From contig NZ_JBQKME010000011.1 in NCBI RefSeq assembly GCF_052115865.1, positions 1 through 64,000 on the forward strand: a stretch of DNA of 64,000 bases. Reading direction: 5' to 3'. The notes beneath the pieces are model-generated. The model saw only the letters and a program-made list of their open reading frames with translations, made no database searches and was not told the DNA's origin. Every line of letters starts with the position of its first letter. The first letter of the stretch is position 1. This DNA is from Fundicoccus_A sp052115865. GTDB taxonomy: Bacteria > Bacillota > Bacilli > Lactobacillales > Aerococcaceae. Shown piece by piece: positions 26,758 through 35,290 of the stretch. The translations under genes and the position numbers were made by a program.

Positions 26758-27786
26758 TTACTCTAATTCTTCACCATTTGTTTGTGGAGAATCTTTTGCT
26801 ATTGAATCGCGCATGGCTGTATCAGACTTAATATTTTCTAAATTATAGTAGTCTAATACACCTAAGTTACCTCTTCTAAATGCTTCAGCTAAAGCTAATG
26901 GTACTTCTGATTCTGCTTCAACAACTTTGGCACGCATTCTTTGTACTTCTGCGATCATTTCTTGTTCTTGTGCAACCGCAAATGCACGACGCTCTTCGGC
27001 CTTAGCTTGAGCGATTTTCTTATCTGCTACCGCTTGATCAGCTTGTAATTTCGCACCAATATTTCGACCGACATCAACGTCCGCAATATCAATCGATAGG
27101 ATTTCAAAGGCTGTACCTGAGTCAAGACCTTTTCTTAAAATCGTTTGCGAGATAGAATCTGGATTTTCCAAAACTTCAGTATGATATTTGGCGCTACCTA
27201 CTGTGGTAACAATCCCTTCACCAACACGGGCAATAATTGTTTCCTCACCTGCACCACCGACTAGACGTTCAATGTTAGCGCGCACGGTAACTTTCGCTTT
27301 GGCTTTTACTTCAATACCATTCATCGCGACCCCTGCAATAATAGGCGTTTCAATAACTTTTGGGTTAACTGAGAATTGAACAGCTTCAAAAACATTACGT
27401 CCCGCTAAGTCAATCGCTGCAGCTTGTTCAAATTCTAAATCAATATTAGCTCTTTGGGCTGCAATCAACGCGTCAATTACTAGATTGATATTCCCACCCG
27501 CTAAATAGTGAGCTTCCAGTTGATCGGTACTAATGACTAAGCCAGCTTTAGTTGCTTTTATCAATGGATTAACAATATGCGATGGAGTTACACGACGTAA
27601 TCGCATCCCAACTAGATTCCCGATACTCACTTTAGCACCTGAGAAGTAAGCTGTAATCCACAAGCCGACAGGTACGAAACGGAAAAATAATATAATTAAG
27701 ATTAAAACAACGATCGCTATTATTACAGCAGGTATAATGTTAAAATCAGAAAATGAACTTGAACTAGAATATGAGTTTGAAAACAT
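26758..27786 (-). CDS. floA: flotillin-like scaffold protein FloA
   Basis: A 342-residue membrane scaffold organising functional lipid microdomains. It has an N-terminal hydrophobic hairpin (about 18-48), a SPFH/PHB region with the FloA-specific GNLVGMRLRRVTPSHIVNP block, and Ala/Glu-rich helices near residues 230-300 (AEERRAFAVAQEQEMIAEVQ) that oligomerise. The N-terminus has an unusual Ser run. The ATG at 27786 has GAGGG upstream. It is one base after the nfeD stop, so the pair is translationally linked as in other Firmicutes. Confidence 0.95.
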   Translation of the reverse strand: MFSNSYSSSSSFSDFNIIPAVIIAIVVLILIILFFRFVPVGLWITAYFSGAKVSIGNLVGMRLRRVTPSHIVNPLIKATKAGLVISTDQLEAHYLAGGNINLVIDALIAAQRANIDLEFEQAAAIDLAGRNVFEAVQFSVNPKVIETPIIAGVAMNGIEVKAKAKVTVRANIERLVGGAGEETIIARVGEGIVTTVGSAKYHTEVLENPDSISQTILRKGLDSGTAFEILSIDIADVDVGRNIGAKLQADQAVADKKIAQAKAEERRAFAVAQEQEMIAEVQRMRAKVVEAESEVPLALAEAFRRGNLGVLDYYNLENIKSDTAMRDSIAKDSPQTNGEELE

Positions 27787-27787
27787 A

Positions 27788-28390
27788 TTATCCCTCTTTT
27801 CTTACATAAATTTTTGATCCTTGTACTCGCTCAACATAAATAGGAGTGTTTGCTGGAATCATATCTTCATTACTAATAACTTCAAAAAATTCATCATTGA
27901 AATTTGCGCGTCCAACAGGTCTTAATGATGTAACTGTTACCCCATTTTGATTAACCAAGTAATCTAAAGTCTTACTACTTGTATAACCACTTTCAGTATT
28001 CATGGAGGTATTTAAAACAAACTGCGGGCTTAATTGCAACTCCCTACCTAAAGCTAGATTAAGTGCTCCAACAATGAAAATTGATGCTAAAAGCGCAATG
28101 GTTGCGATTAAAACGGAGATAAAATCAATGTGAATCAAATATAAAGACGTCACAATAACTACAAAACCAGCTATTCCTGTTATACCAAAATCTGGCACAT
28201 AAAATTCGACAACAATTAATACAATCCCAAGGACAAAAAGTAAATAAATTAGCCAATTATCTGCTGGAAGACCAAAATACGCTCCAAATGTTATGAGACT
28301 GAGTCCAACATAAATGATCGAATATTTAGAAAATGCAGCTGTTGTAATAATAGCTGCTCCTAACATCAGAATAGCAATATTCAAAAACAT
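27788..28390 (-). CDS. NfeD-family membrane protein (short form)
   Basis: A 200-residue protein with four or five membrane spans (about residues 2-125) and a C-terminal OB-like domain (about 145-200, ending YVERVQGSKIYVRKEG). This is the short NfeD1b type, lacking the ClpP-like protease domain of longer homologues such as B. subtilis YqeZ. NfeD proteins pair with flotillins and are thought to act in membrane quality control. The ATG at 28390 has GGGGGAG five bases upstream. First gene of nfeD-floA-26033. Confidence 0.9.
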   Translation of the reverse strand: MFLNIAILMLGAAIITTAAFSKYSIIYVGLSLITFGAYFGLPADNWLIYLLFVLGIVLIVVEFYVPDFGITGIAGFVVIVTSLYLIHIDFISVLIATIALLASIFIVGALNLALGRELQLSPQFVLNTSMNTESGYTSSKTLDYLVNQNGVTVTSLRPVGRANFNDEFFEVISNEDMIPANTPIYVERVQGSKIYVRKEG

Positions 28391-28497
28391 TTTAACTCCC
28401 CCTTTCTACTTCCATTATACCATTACCGTACTTTCTAACATAGAAATAATTGAAATATCAGTCAAAAGTATGATTGTTCTATAAACCTCATTATTTG

Positions 28498-29661
28498 TTA
28501 TAAATCCGCATTTTTCTTAGCTAAAAAACTAGCTTTTGTTTTTTCTGCTTTTTCTTCACGTCGATTCATATCAAATTTCATTAATTTATAAATAGTTGCT
28601 CCCAATGGCACTCCGATTAACATTCCTGGAATCCCCATAACTCCTCCACCGATGGTTACTGCAATTAATACCCATAAGCCTGGTAAACCTAATGAATTTC
28701 CAACGACTTTTGGATAAATAATATTTCCTTCTATTTGTTGTACAATAATAATAAATAATAAAAACATGAAAGCTTGTGTAGGCGATTGAACAATAATCAG
28801 TATAAAACCAATTGCCCCTGATAAATAAGCTCCAATTAAAGGTATTAAAGCCGTCACACCTGTCAGCACACCGATCATCGCTGCATATGGCATTTGGAAA
28901 ATCCACATACCTATTGTAACCATTGAACCTAAAATAAATGCTTCCATTACTTCACCTGTAATAAAATGCTCGAATGATTCATCCGCAACAGATATCACAT
29001 AGAAAAATTTATTATAGAACGATTCAGAGAAATAAATTCGGATAACGCGTTTAAATTGCGCACCAAGTGTTTCCTTTGAAAACAAAACATAGATTGCAAT
29101 CATTAGTGATAACAAACCGTTCACAATAAATGAGAATAACGAACCTACTGTTGACAGGGTTGAACCGACTAAGCTGGTTGAAATATTATTCAGTACATTC
29201 ACAATATTTCGGACCATATTCGACCAATTAATATCTAAGGCATCAATAATCCCATTTAATTGCGGGAAATACTCGCTATATTCATTCGCCCAATCTTCTA
29301 TTGCTGTAATTAAAACAGGGATGGAGTCAATTAAACCTAAAATAACAGAAACTAACTGTGGTATGATAATACCTGAAATAATGACCAAAACAGTTAAAAT
29401 TGTGATGATCGCTAATAAAATACTCATTGGCCGACGAAGTTTAATGAGTGTTTGATTTTTTGTTTTAGGAAACCATATTTTCTCAAATCGCATCATTAAA
29501 ATATTCAGTATATAAGCCAAAACACCACCAATGACTAATGGTAAAGCTACCCTCCAAGCCATCTGTAAAAAGCTTACAACGGTAGTCCAATTTAGGACAG
29601 CTAAAAATAATAGCGCTACAAAAACAGTATAACTAATAATCTTTTTATCCTTGTCTGTCAT
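28498..29661 (-). CDS. AI-2E family transporter (PerM/YueF type)
   Basis: A 387-residue membrane protein with about eight spans and a soluble segment between spans (about 120-215). The signature region near the C-terminus, with LTALIPLIGAYLSG and the GGGVMGIPGMLIGVPLGA block, is characteristic. Members export autoinducer-2, or act as Na+/H+ antiporters or other permeases; the substrate here is unknown. The basic C-terminal tail is cytoplasmic. The ATG at 29661 has AGAGGAAG upstream. Single gene, divergent from the lipid operon. Confidence 0.92.
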   Translation of the reverse strand: MTDKDKKIISYTVFVALLFLAVLNWTTVVSFLQMAWRVALPLVIGGVLAYILNILMMRFEKIWFPKTKNQTLIKLRRPMSILLAIITILTVLVIISGIIIPQLVSVILGLIDSIPVLITAIEDWANEYSEYFPQLNGIIDALDINWSNMVRNIVNVLNNISTSLVGSTLSTVGSLFSFIVNGLLSLMIAIYVLFSKETLGAQFKRVIRIYFSESFYNKFFYVISVADESFEHFITGEVMEAFILGSMVTIGMWIFQMPYAAMIGVLTGVTALIPLIGAYLSGAIGFILIIVQSPTQAFMFLLFIIIVQQIEGNIIYPKVVGNSLGLPGLWVLIAVTIGGGVMGIPGMLIGVPLGATIYKLMKFDMNRREEKAEKTKASFLAKKNADL

Positions 29662-29760
29662 TACTCACTTCCTCTCTAGTGTGCTAATTATAGCATTGAC
29701 TATAAAAGATTTAAAATAAATTGGTCAGTGATATTTAATTAGAGTAAGATTTCATTTAAC

Positions 29761-29789
29761 TTTCATATCATCTTTAAAGTATCTATAAT
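29761..29789 (+). promoter_or_regulatory. promoter of the lipid operon
   Basis: TTTCAT (29761-29766) and TATAAT (29784-29789) with a 17-base spacer, 35 bases before the first start codon. No other clear promoter or terminator is visible until 38892, so the seven genes downstream appear to be one unit. Confidence 0.7.
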
Positions 29790-29823
29790 AGTGTATAACT
29801 ATGTTTGGAAGTAGGAGAACAAG

Positions 29824-30417
29824 ATGTCAACCATTCTCAAAATGTATTTAACCTTGATGCCGGTTATTTTTGCAGGCATTGCCAATATGGTGTTTTGTAA
29901 AAGTGATTTATTTCAATCTTTAGCTTTTCCGATGGATCGTGGAAAAATATTTCTGGACGGAAAAAGACTACTAGGTGATAACAAGACCTGGAAAGGTTTC
30001 ATAGGAATGATTGCTTTTGGAATAATCTTTCAAATTTTATGGTCATTGCTCTTTCAGCTTATACCACAATTGAATCAATGGCACTATATTTATCCTATTT
30101 ACGGAAATTATTTTAAACTAAACCTTTATTTAGGATTTTTGTTAGGTTTAGCTTATGTTCTTTTTGAACTTCCCAATAGTTTTATCAAAAGACGTTTAGA
30201 TATTCCACCTGGGAAAAGTAGCGCTCAAAAGTTTTTAAAAGTGATATTTATTGGGGTGGATCAAGCTGATTCATTAATTGGATGTACACTAGTGATTGCA
30301 TGTTTTGCTCCATTGACAGTGATTGAATTGTTAGGTTTTATCTTTTTTGGTTCCCTAACTCACCTAATCATTAATAGCTTTCTGTTTTATTTTAAATTAA
30401 GACGTAATCGATTTTAG
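29824..30417 (+). CDS. CarS-family CDP-lipid synthase (CDP-archaeol synthase-like)
   Basis: A 197-residue membrane protein with about five spans. The block FLDGKRLLGDNKTWKGFIG (near residue 40) and the later SFIKRRLDIPPGKS...DQADS region (near 117-150) match the CarS (DUF46) family. In archaea CarS makes CDP-archaeol from the unsaturated diether glycerol phosphate and CTP; bacterial members are poorly studied. It is distinct from cdsA at 11737. The RBS is GTAGGAG with ATG at 29824. As first gene it would supply the CDP-activated lipid for the phosphatidyltransferase downstream. The lipid may be diacyl, ether or prenyl; sequence alone does not decide. A dispersed-motif copy lies inside (30243). 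Confidence 0.85.
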   Translation: MSTILKMYLTLMPVIFAGIANMVFCKSDLFQSLAFPMDRGKIFLDGKRLLGDNKTWKGFIGMIAFGIIFQILWSLLFQLIPQLNQWHYIYPIYGNYFKLNLYLGFLLGLAYVLFELPNSFIKRRLDIPPGKSSAQKFLKVIFIGVDQADSLIGCTLVIACFAPLTVIELLGFIFFGSLTHLIINSFLFYFKLRRNRF

Positions 30418-30433
30418 TAAAGGAGGTCTGGAC

Positions 30434-32911
30434 ATGATATCAGAATTAAAGCATATTAAGAAACAGGATTCTTTGTTTGGTGGTAAGGTGAACGGACTGG
30501 TTCGTTTGCAACAATTAGGCTTTGAAGTGCCGAACGGACTTGTAATGGATGCAGACTTACTAAATGATTATCTATTACAAGCTTTCCCTAATTTTCCAGA
30601 TGATATTCACCAATACATAGAGCTAGACCCGTCTGAAACCCTAGCACAGCTTGATGCTGTTGCTTTCCCTAATAATATCATCACTGCAATTAATACTTTT
30701 TTTGATAAAAATAAAGTTTACATTGTTCGTTCTAGTGGATTATTGGAAGATGGATTAAAAACATCTTTTGCTGGCATCTTTGATTCAATCAGTGATTGTC
30801 ATTCCCTTGAAGAAATTATGAGTGCCATCAGACAATGCTTAGTTTCTTTGTTCAAAGCTGAAGTCATACAGTATTTCCAAAATAATCGACTTCCTTTTGA
30901 CCAATTAAAAATGGCGGTTATTATACAAGAACAAATACAAGCAGACATTTCAGGTGTCGCATTTTCAATGAACCCTGTCCAAAACACTGACCAAGAGATG
31001 ATGATTGAATACATCCACGGATCAAATGAACAATTAGTTCAAGGAAAAGTAACACCTAAAAAAATCAGCTTACTTTGGAACATAATAAATATCCCTACAA
31101 TTTTTGATTTTCCAATAGAAAAACTCGAAGAACTGCATCAAGTCGTATTAAAACTCAATCAAAATTTTGGTTACCCTATTGATATAGAATTTTGCATTCA
31201 TGCCGATACTTTATATTTATTACAAGTACGTCCTATCTCTAGCATTTCGTCCATTGTTCCAGAAGGAAGTTGGACTAATGCAAATTTCCGGGACGGAGGT
31301 GTAGCTGCTCAACCGATTCCTAATTTAATGTGGTCACTTTACTATGCTTCATGGCAAAAATCACTGAGTTCATTTTTCATTGATAACCAACTTTTAAAGG
31401 AAGAAGATGTGCCTGAATTAATGTTGCGTCAGTATGCCTATCCCTATTGGAATATTGGCATTGTGAAATCTGTCATGCAACATATTCCTGGTTTTATTGA
31501 AAAAGAATTTGATGAAGAATTAGGAGTACAAAAAAATTACTTGGGTGATGGCAGAAAAAGTTCGATTTCTTTAAGTAGTTTATGGTATAGCATTAAAGTA
31601 GCATTCCAATTGAATCAAACAACCAAGCGACATTTTAAGGCTGCCGAGTCAATAAGGGCAGATTTATTGGACAGTTATAGCCTTCATTTAGAGGCCATCA
31701 ACGCATTATCGGATAAGTCTCCTCGCGAAGCCATTGAACTACTTTGGATCACATTGATTGAAGATGCATATATGGAAGCTGAAAGCACTTATTTTAAGCA
31801 AGTATTTATTAATACCGTGCAGTTATCGATGAAAAAGAATTCTCTACTGAAAGTTTTAACGACTGAGCAGTTATTTCAGTTACTAAGTCATATTGGCAAT
31901 ATTTCTCATACAAAGCCAATTGATGCTTTACAAGCTATTCTTCACATCATCCAAGATAACGAAGTTCTTTTAAAGGATTGGAAAAATTGTTCTCCAGAAG
32001 AACTTATAAAATGGTTTTCGAGTCATCCTGAACATTCTTTAACACAAGTCTTATTAAATTTTCAAAATGAATTTGGCTATCATTCTCAACGTGAATTATA
32101 TTTGCTTGAACCATCCTATAGCGAATCTTTAAAACCAATCATTGAAATGATTCAGTGGTATATATCAAATCCAACTAGTCTAGATTTAGAATTGCAAGCA
32201 GCTTTCGATCAATCAGACATAAAGCAAATCCTAGAAACGATGGTCAAACCATCAAAAATAAATAAAATCCAAAAGCAAATAATGTATTTACGTCATATGA
32301 TGTGGTGGCGTGAAGAATTTAAAGATATTTCAACCCGTTATTACCATTTAATTCGTCAAATCAGCTTGAAATTAGGTCAGCGATATCAGTCATTGGGCTA
32401 CATTAATGACAAAAATGACTTATTCTTTGCCACAAAAGAGAGCACTATTTCCTTTATTAAAAATGCCATCTCCATTGAAGATTTGCAAAGAGAAATAGCC
32501 TACAATCAACTATATACCCAGTCCTATCGTCACTTTCAACCTGCAGGCGATCTATTTGAATCGATTCAAACGCCGCACGATAGTGGTAAATTGACCTTAA
32601 GTGGCTTAGGTGCAAGTAATGGAATTGTCACTGGAAAAGTTAAAGTCTTGAAGGATGTGAGTGATATCCATTCTTTAGAAGCAGGCGATATTTTAGTAAC
32701 CACTTTTACGGACACCGGTTGGTCGTATGCCTTTAGTATGATTGCAGGTTTAATTACTGAAACAGGTGGTGTCTTATGTCACGCTTCTATTGTTGCTCGT
32801 GAATTTGATATTCCAGGGATTGTTGCTGCAACTGGCGCTTGTTCCCAACTTAAAACAGGCATGACCATTACTATGAATGGAAGTAATGGTGAAATTATTA
32901 TTCATAATTAA
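30434..32911 (+). CDS. PEP-synthase / rifampin-phosphotransferase-like dikinase 1
   Basis: An 825-residue protein with an N-terminal ATP-grasp-type nucleotide domain (about 1-270: VRSSGLLEDG...TSFAGIFDS, SGVAFSMNP, DIEFCIHADTLYLLQVRPIS). A large divergent middle (about 280-720) and a C-terminal swivelling phosphohistidine domain (GGVLCHASIVAREFDIPGIV, catalytic His) follow. This is the layout of rifampin phosphotransferase, in which the middle domain binds the acceptor, rather than of true PEP synthase, whose C-terminal PEP/pyruvate TIM barrel is missing. It probably transfers the beta-phosphate of ATP to an unknown, perhaps lipid or alcohol, acceptor. RBS AAAGGAGG. A paralogue lies at 35287 in the same operon. 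Confidence 0.85.
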   Translation: MISELKHIKKQDSLFGGKVNGLVRLQQLGFEVPNGLVMDADLLNDYLLQAFPNFPDDIHQYIELDPSETLAQLDAVAFPNNIITAINTFFDKNKVYIVRSSGLLEDGLKTSFAGIFDSISDCHSLEEIMSAIRQCLVSLFKAEVIQYFQNNRLPFDQLKMAVIIQEQIQADISGVAFSMNPVQNTDQEMMIEYIHGSNEQLVQGKVTPKKISLLWNIINIPTIFDFPIEKLEELHQVVLKLNQNFGYPIDIEFCIHADTLYLLQVRPISSISSIVPEGSWTNANFRDGGVAAQPIPNLMWSLYYASWQKSLSSFFIDNQLLKEEDVPELMLRQYAYPYWNIGIVKSVMQHIPGFIEKEFDEELGVQKNYLGDGRKSSISLSSLWYSIKVAFQLNQTTKRHFKAAESIRADLLDSYSLHLEAINALSDKSPREAIELLWITLIEDAYMEAESTYFKQVFINTVQLSMKKNSLLKVLTTEQLFQLLSHIGNISHTKPIDALQAILHIIQDNEVLLKDWKNCSPEELIKWFSSHPEHSLTQVLLNFQNEFGYHSQRELYLLEPSYSESLKPIIEMIQWYISNPTSLDLELQAAFDQSDIKQILETMVKPSKINKIQKQIMYLRHMMWWREEFKDISTRYYHLIRQISLKLGQRYQSLGYINDKNDLFFATKESTISFIKNAISIEDLQREIAYNQLYTQSYRHFQPAGDLFESIQTPHDSGKLTLSGLGASNGIVTGKVKVLKDVSDIHSLEAGDILVTTFTDTGWSYAFSMIAGLITETGGVLCHASIVAREFDIPGIVAATGACSQLKTGMTITMNGSNGEIIIHN

Positions 32912-32923
32912 GTAGGTGATTTT

Positions 32924-33532
32924 ATGTTTATAGGTGAAAATGGTAAGTTTGTCATCATTACTTATTTAGGTGTTTTCTTCTCACTGTCAGCCATCGCTTT
33001 TGTCTTAAATCAACAGCTGACATTAGCTATGATGGCATTTATTTTAACCGGTATTTGTGATTTGTTCGATGGCAGCTTTGCGAGAATGTTTGATCGAACA
33101 GTCGCTGAAGAACAGTTCGGAGTTGAAATTGATTCTCTAAGCGATATGATTAATTTTGTAGCCTTCCCTAGTGTGATGCTACTTTCACAATATTCCGCGT
33201 CTTTTTTTTCGTTAATAGTAGTAGTGGTTTATGCTCTTTGTGCCATTAGTCGCTTAGCCCATTTTAATCGCTTGGCTAAAAACGAAGGACCCTCTCATTA
33301 TTTTGTGGGTATGCCTGTTACTTATAGTGCTTTGTTTTTCCCACTACTTTATTTATTTGATCAATGGGCAAACCTAGGACAGTATCAGTTAATCAGTCAT
33401 CTAACAGCTTTGGTATTAGGATTTTTATTCATCTTAAATATCCGCATCCCCAAACCGAATCGTTGGGCTTATATCTTCTTTGCCGTTTTAGCTGTATTGA
33501 CTTTAATTGGTTTAGGTATGGTCCAATGGTAG
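32924..33532 (+). CDS. CDP-alcohol phosphatidyltransferase (PssA-like)
   Basis: A 202-residue membrane enzyme with six predicted spans. The family signature D-G-x2-A-R-x(9-11)-G-x3-D-x3-D is seen as CDLFDGSFARMF, then FGVEIDSLSDM (residues about 45-80). It swaps the CMP of a CDP-lipid for a hydroxyl-bearing head group. Because a decarboxylase follows directly, serine is the likely head group, giving a phosphatidylserine-type intermediate. The ATG at 32924 has a TAGGTGA site. The stop overlaps the next start by seven bases, indicating coupled translation. Confidence 0.92.
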   Translation: MFIGENGKFVIITYLGVFFSLSAIAFVLNQQLTLAMMAFILTGICDLFDGSFARMFDRTVAEEQFGVEIDSLSDMINFVAFPSVMLLSQYSASFFSLIVVVVYALCAISRLAHFNRLAKNEGPSHYFVGMPVTYSALFFPLLYLFDQWANLGQYQLISHLTALVLGFLFILNIRIPKPNRWAYIFFAVLAVLTLIGLGMVQW

Positions 33533-34392
33533 ATATTTATTATCGCGATCGTCAAACGGTTGATCATCCTATTGAGTTTAATTCCGATTTAGTTGAATTA
33601 TTATATGGGCGTTCTTGGGGACAAAAATTGTTGCCTATTGTGACCCAGCCATTATTTTCAAAGCTCTATAGCTTGATGGATTATTTGCCGATGTCAAAGC
33701 GAAAAATTGATTATTTTGTTGAAACTTTTCACATCGATTTGAACCAATATGAACAACAAAAGTATAAGCATTTTGCTGATTTTTTTACAAGAAAATTAAA
33801 ACCAACTGCCCTTAAATTGCCTTCTTCTTCTGAAGTTATGGCAGTGGCTCAAGCTAAATTACAAGTTTTCACCATTGATAAGTCTTTAACCGTTGAAATT
33901 AAAAATCAAACTTATCAACTAACTGAGCTTATTCAAGATAACCAATTAGCGCCTAAGTTTGATGGCGGAATCTTATGTGTTTACCGACTAGCTTTAGAAG
34001 ATTATCACCGCTATTTAACGGCTGAAAGTGGAAAAATTCTTTTTCAAAAAAATATCACTGGAAAACTTCATTCCGTACGCGAACTAGCACAAACAAAGGC
34101 AGCCATCTTCAAAGAAAATAAAAGAGTTGTGACTGCTATTGAAACAGCCCATTTAGGAATAATTTTACAGATGGAAATTGGTGCTTTGCTAGTCGGAAAA
34201 ATAAATAATTACAAACGCAAACAAGTATATAAAGGGCAAGAAAAAGGATGGTTTTCTCTTGGTGGTTCAACAATTGTCGTGGCTTATCCTGCCAACACCA
34301 TTCAAATCGATCAAGATATATTGGATTACTCTAAATTAGGTATTGAAACGCAAGTTCAAATTGGCGAAAGGATTGGTAGCTACCATGATTAA
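33526..34392 (+). CDS. psd: phosphatidylserine decarboxylase homologue
   Basis: A 288-residue pyruvoyl-dependent decarboxylase that turns a phosphatidylserine-type lipid into the ethanolamine form. It has the DYHRY block (near residue 155) and the C-terminal self-cleavage motif LGGST (near 246), whose Ser becomes the pyruvoyl group. The open frame extends back to 33364, but that part lies inside the preceding gene. The ATG at 33526 gives the family length and overlaps the PssA-like stop. Phosphatidylethanolamine synthesis is unusual in Lactobacillales, so the gene pair is notable. It overlaps the UbiA gene by eight bases. Confidence 0.92.
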   Translation: MVDIYYRDRQTVDHPIEFNSDLVELLYGRSWGQKLLPIVTQPLFSKLYSLMDYLPMSKRKIDYFVETFHIDLNQYEQQKYKHFADFFTRKLKPTALKLPSSSEVMAVAQAKLQVFTIDKSLTVEIKNQTYQLTELIQDNQLAPKFDGGILCVYRLALEDYHRYLTAESGKILFQKNITGKLHSVRELAQTKAAIFKENKRVVTAIETAHLGIILQMEIGALLVGKINNYKRKQVYKGQEKGWFSLGGSTIVVAYPANTIQIDQDILDYSKLGIETQVQIGERIGSYHD

Positions 34393-35290
34393 AAGACTGC
34401 ATATTTATTTTAAAGAAATGTATCCACTTATTTCTCGTTTCTTTTTAGCGATTATTTATTTCTTTGAAATCTATTTTCTATTATTACTCAATAAAAATAT
34501 CTATGATTTCTCCATTGGAATTCAAGAGTGGATTGGCGTACTAACAGTTTTCATTTTTTTAATGGTATTGAGAATTGCGGACGATTTTAAAGATTACGAA
34601 CATGACAAACGTCTTTTTTCTCATCGCCCCCTGCCTTCTGGTCAGGTTTATAAGAAAGACTTAGCAATTACTTTAGTGTTTGTTGTTGGCTTATCCTTCA
34701 TATTAAATCTCGTCTTTATGAATAATTTTGCTTGGTATTTATTTTTATTTATTTATGGGACATTAATGTCTTTATGGTTTTTTCAAAAAGATAAGATTCA
34801 AAACTCACTTCCATTAGCATTGATTACACATAATCCTGTTATGATGGTATTGAATATTTATATACTTTCATTTGTCTGCTTTAAATACGATCTGCCACTA
34901 GTTTCTTGGACAACTTTTTTACTCGCCTTTACCATGTATTTCCAAAGTTTAATTTGGGAAATTTCACGCAAAATTCGAGCCCCCAAAGACGAAACAGAAT
35001 ATGTGACCTATTCACAATTATTTGGTTATGAAAAAGTCACGCGCTTTGTACGAAATTTAACGTTAATCGATATTATGACAAATATTCTCTTACTTTGGAA
35101 TCTTTCGAAAATCGGTGTGGTGTTTATTGTGCTTAATGTGATTTGGATGATGGTTCAATTTCAACAATTTATTAAAGATCCAAATCATTTTAAATTAGTA
35201 GACCGTGTTGAGCGTTATACTTATATTACAGAGATTACGATGGTTGCATCTGTAATTGTTCACTTAATTCAAATGAGGTTAAATTTATGA
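34385..35290 (+). CDS. UbiA-family prenyltransferase-like membrane protein
   Basis: A 301-residue protein with eight or nine membrane spans. The first Asp-rich motif is present as RIADDFKDYEHDKRLFSHR (about residues 61-79), which binds prenyl diphosphate through Mg2+. A second acidic loop is seen near 200-212 (KIRAPKDETEY). UbiA enzymes attach prenyl chains to quinone precursors, haem, sugars or, in archaea, to geranylgeranylglyceryl phosphate. In this operon a prenyl transfer to a glycerolipid or lipid head is the interesting possibility. The ATG at 34385 overlaps the psd stop; a TTG at 34343 is an alternative. A 4-base overlap links it to the next gene. Confidence 0.82.
   Translation: MIKRLHIYFKEMYPLISRFFLAIIYFFEIYFLLLLNKNIYDFSIGIQEWIGVLTVFIFLMVLRIADDFKDYEHDKRLFSHRPLPSGQVYKKDLAITLVFVVGLSFILNLVFMNNFAWYLFLFIYGTLMSLWFFQKDKIQNSLPLALITHNPVMMVLNIYILSFVCFKYDLPLVSWTTFLLAFTMYFQSLIWEISRKIRAPKDETEYVTYSQLFGYEKVTRFVRNLTLIDIMTNILLLWNLSKIGVVFIVLNVIWMMVQFQQFIKDPNHFKLVDRVERYTYITEITMVASVIVHLIQMRLNL

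Noticed and set aside
33364..33525. N-terminal extension of the phosphatidylserine decarboxylase frame
   Set aside because: It lies inside the PssA-like gene and does not resemble the family; ATG 33526 gives the normal length.
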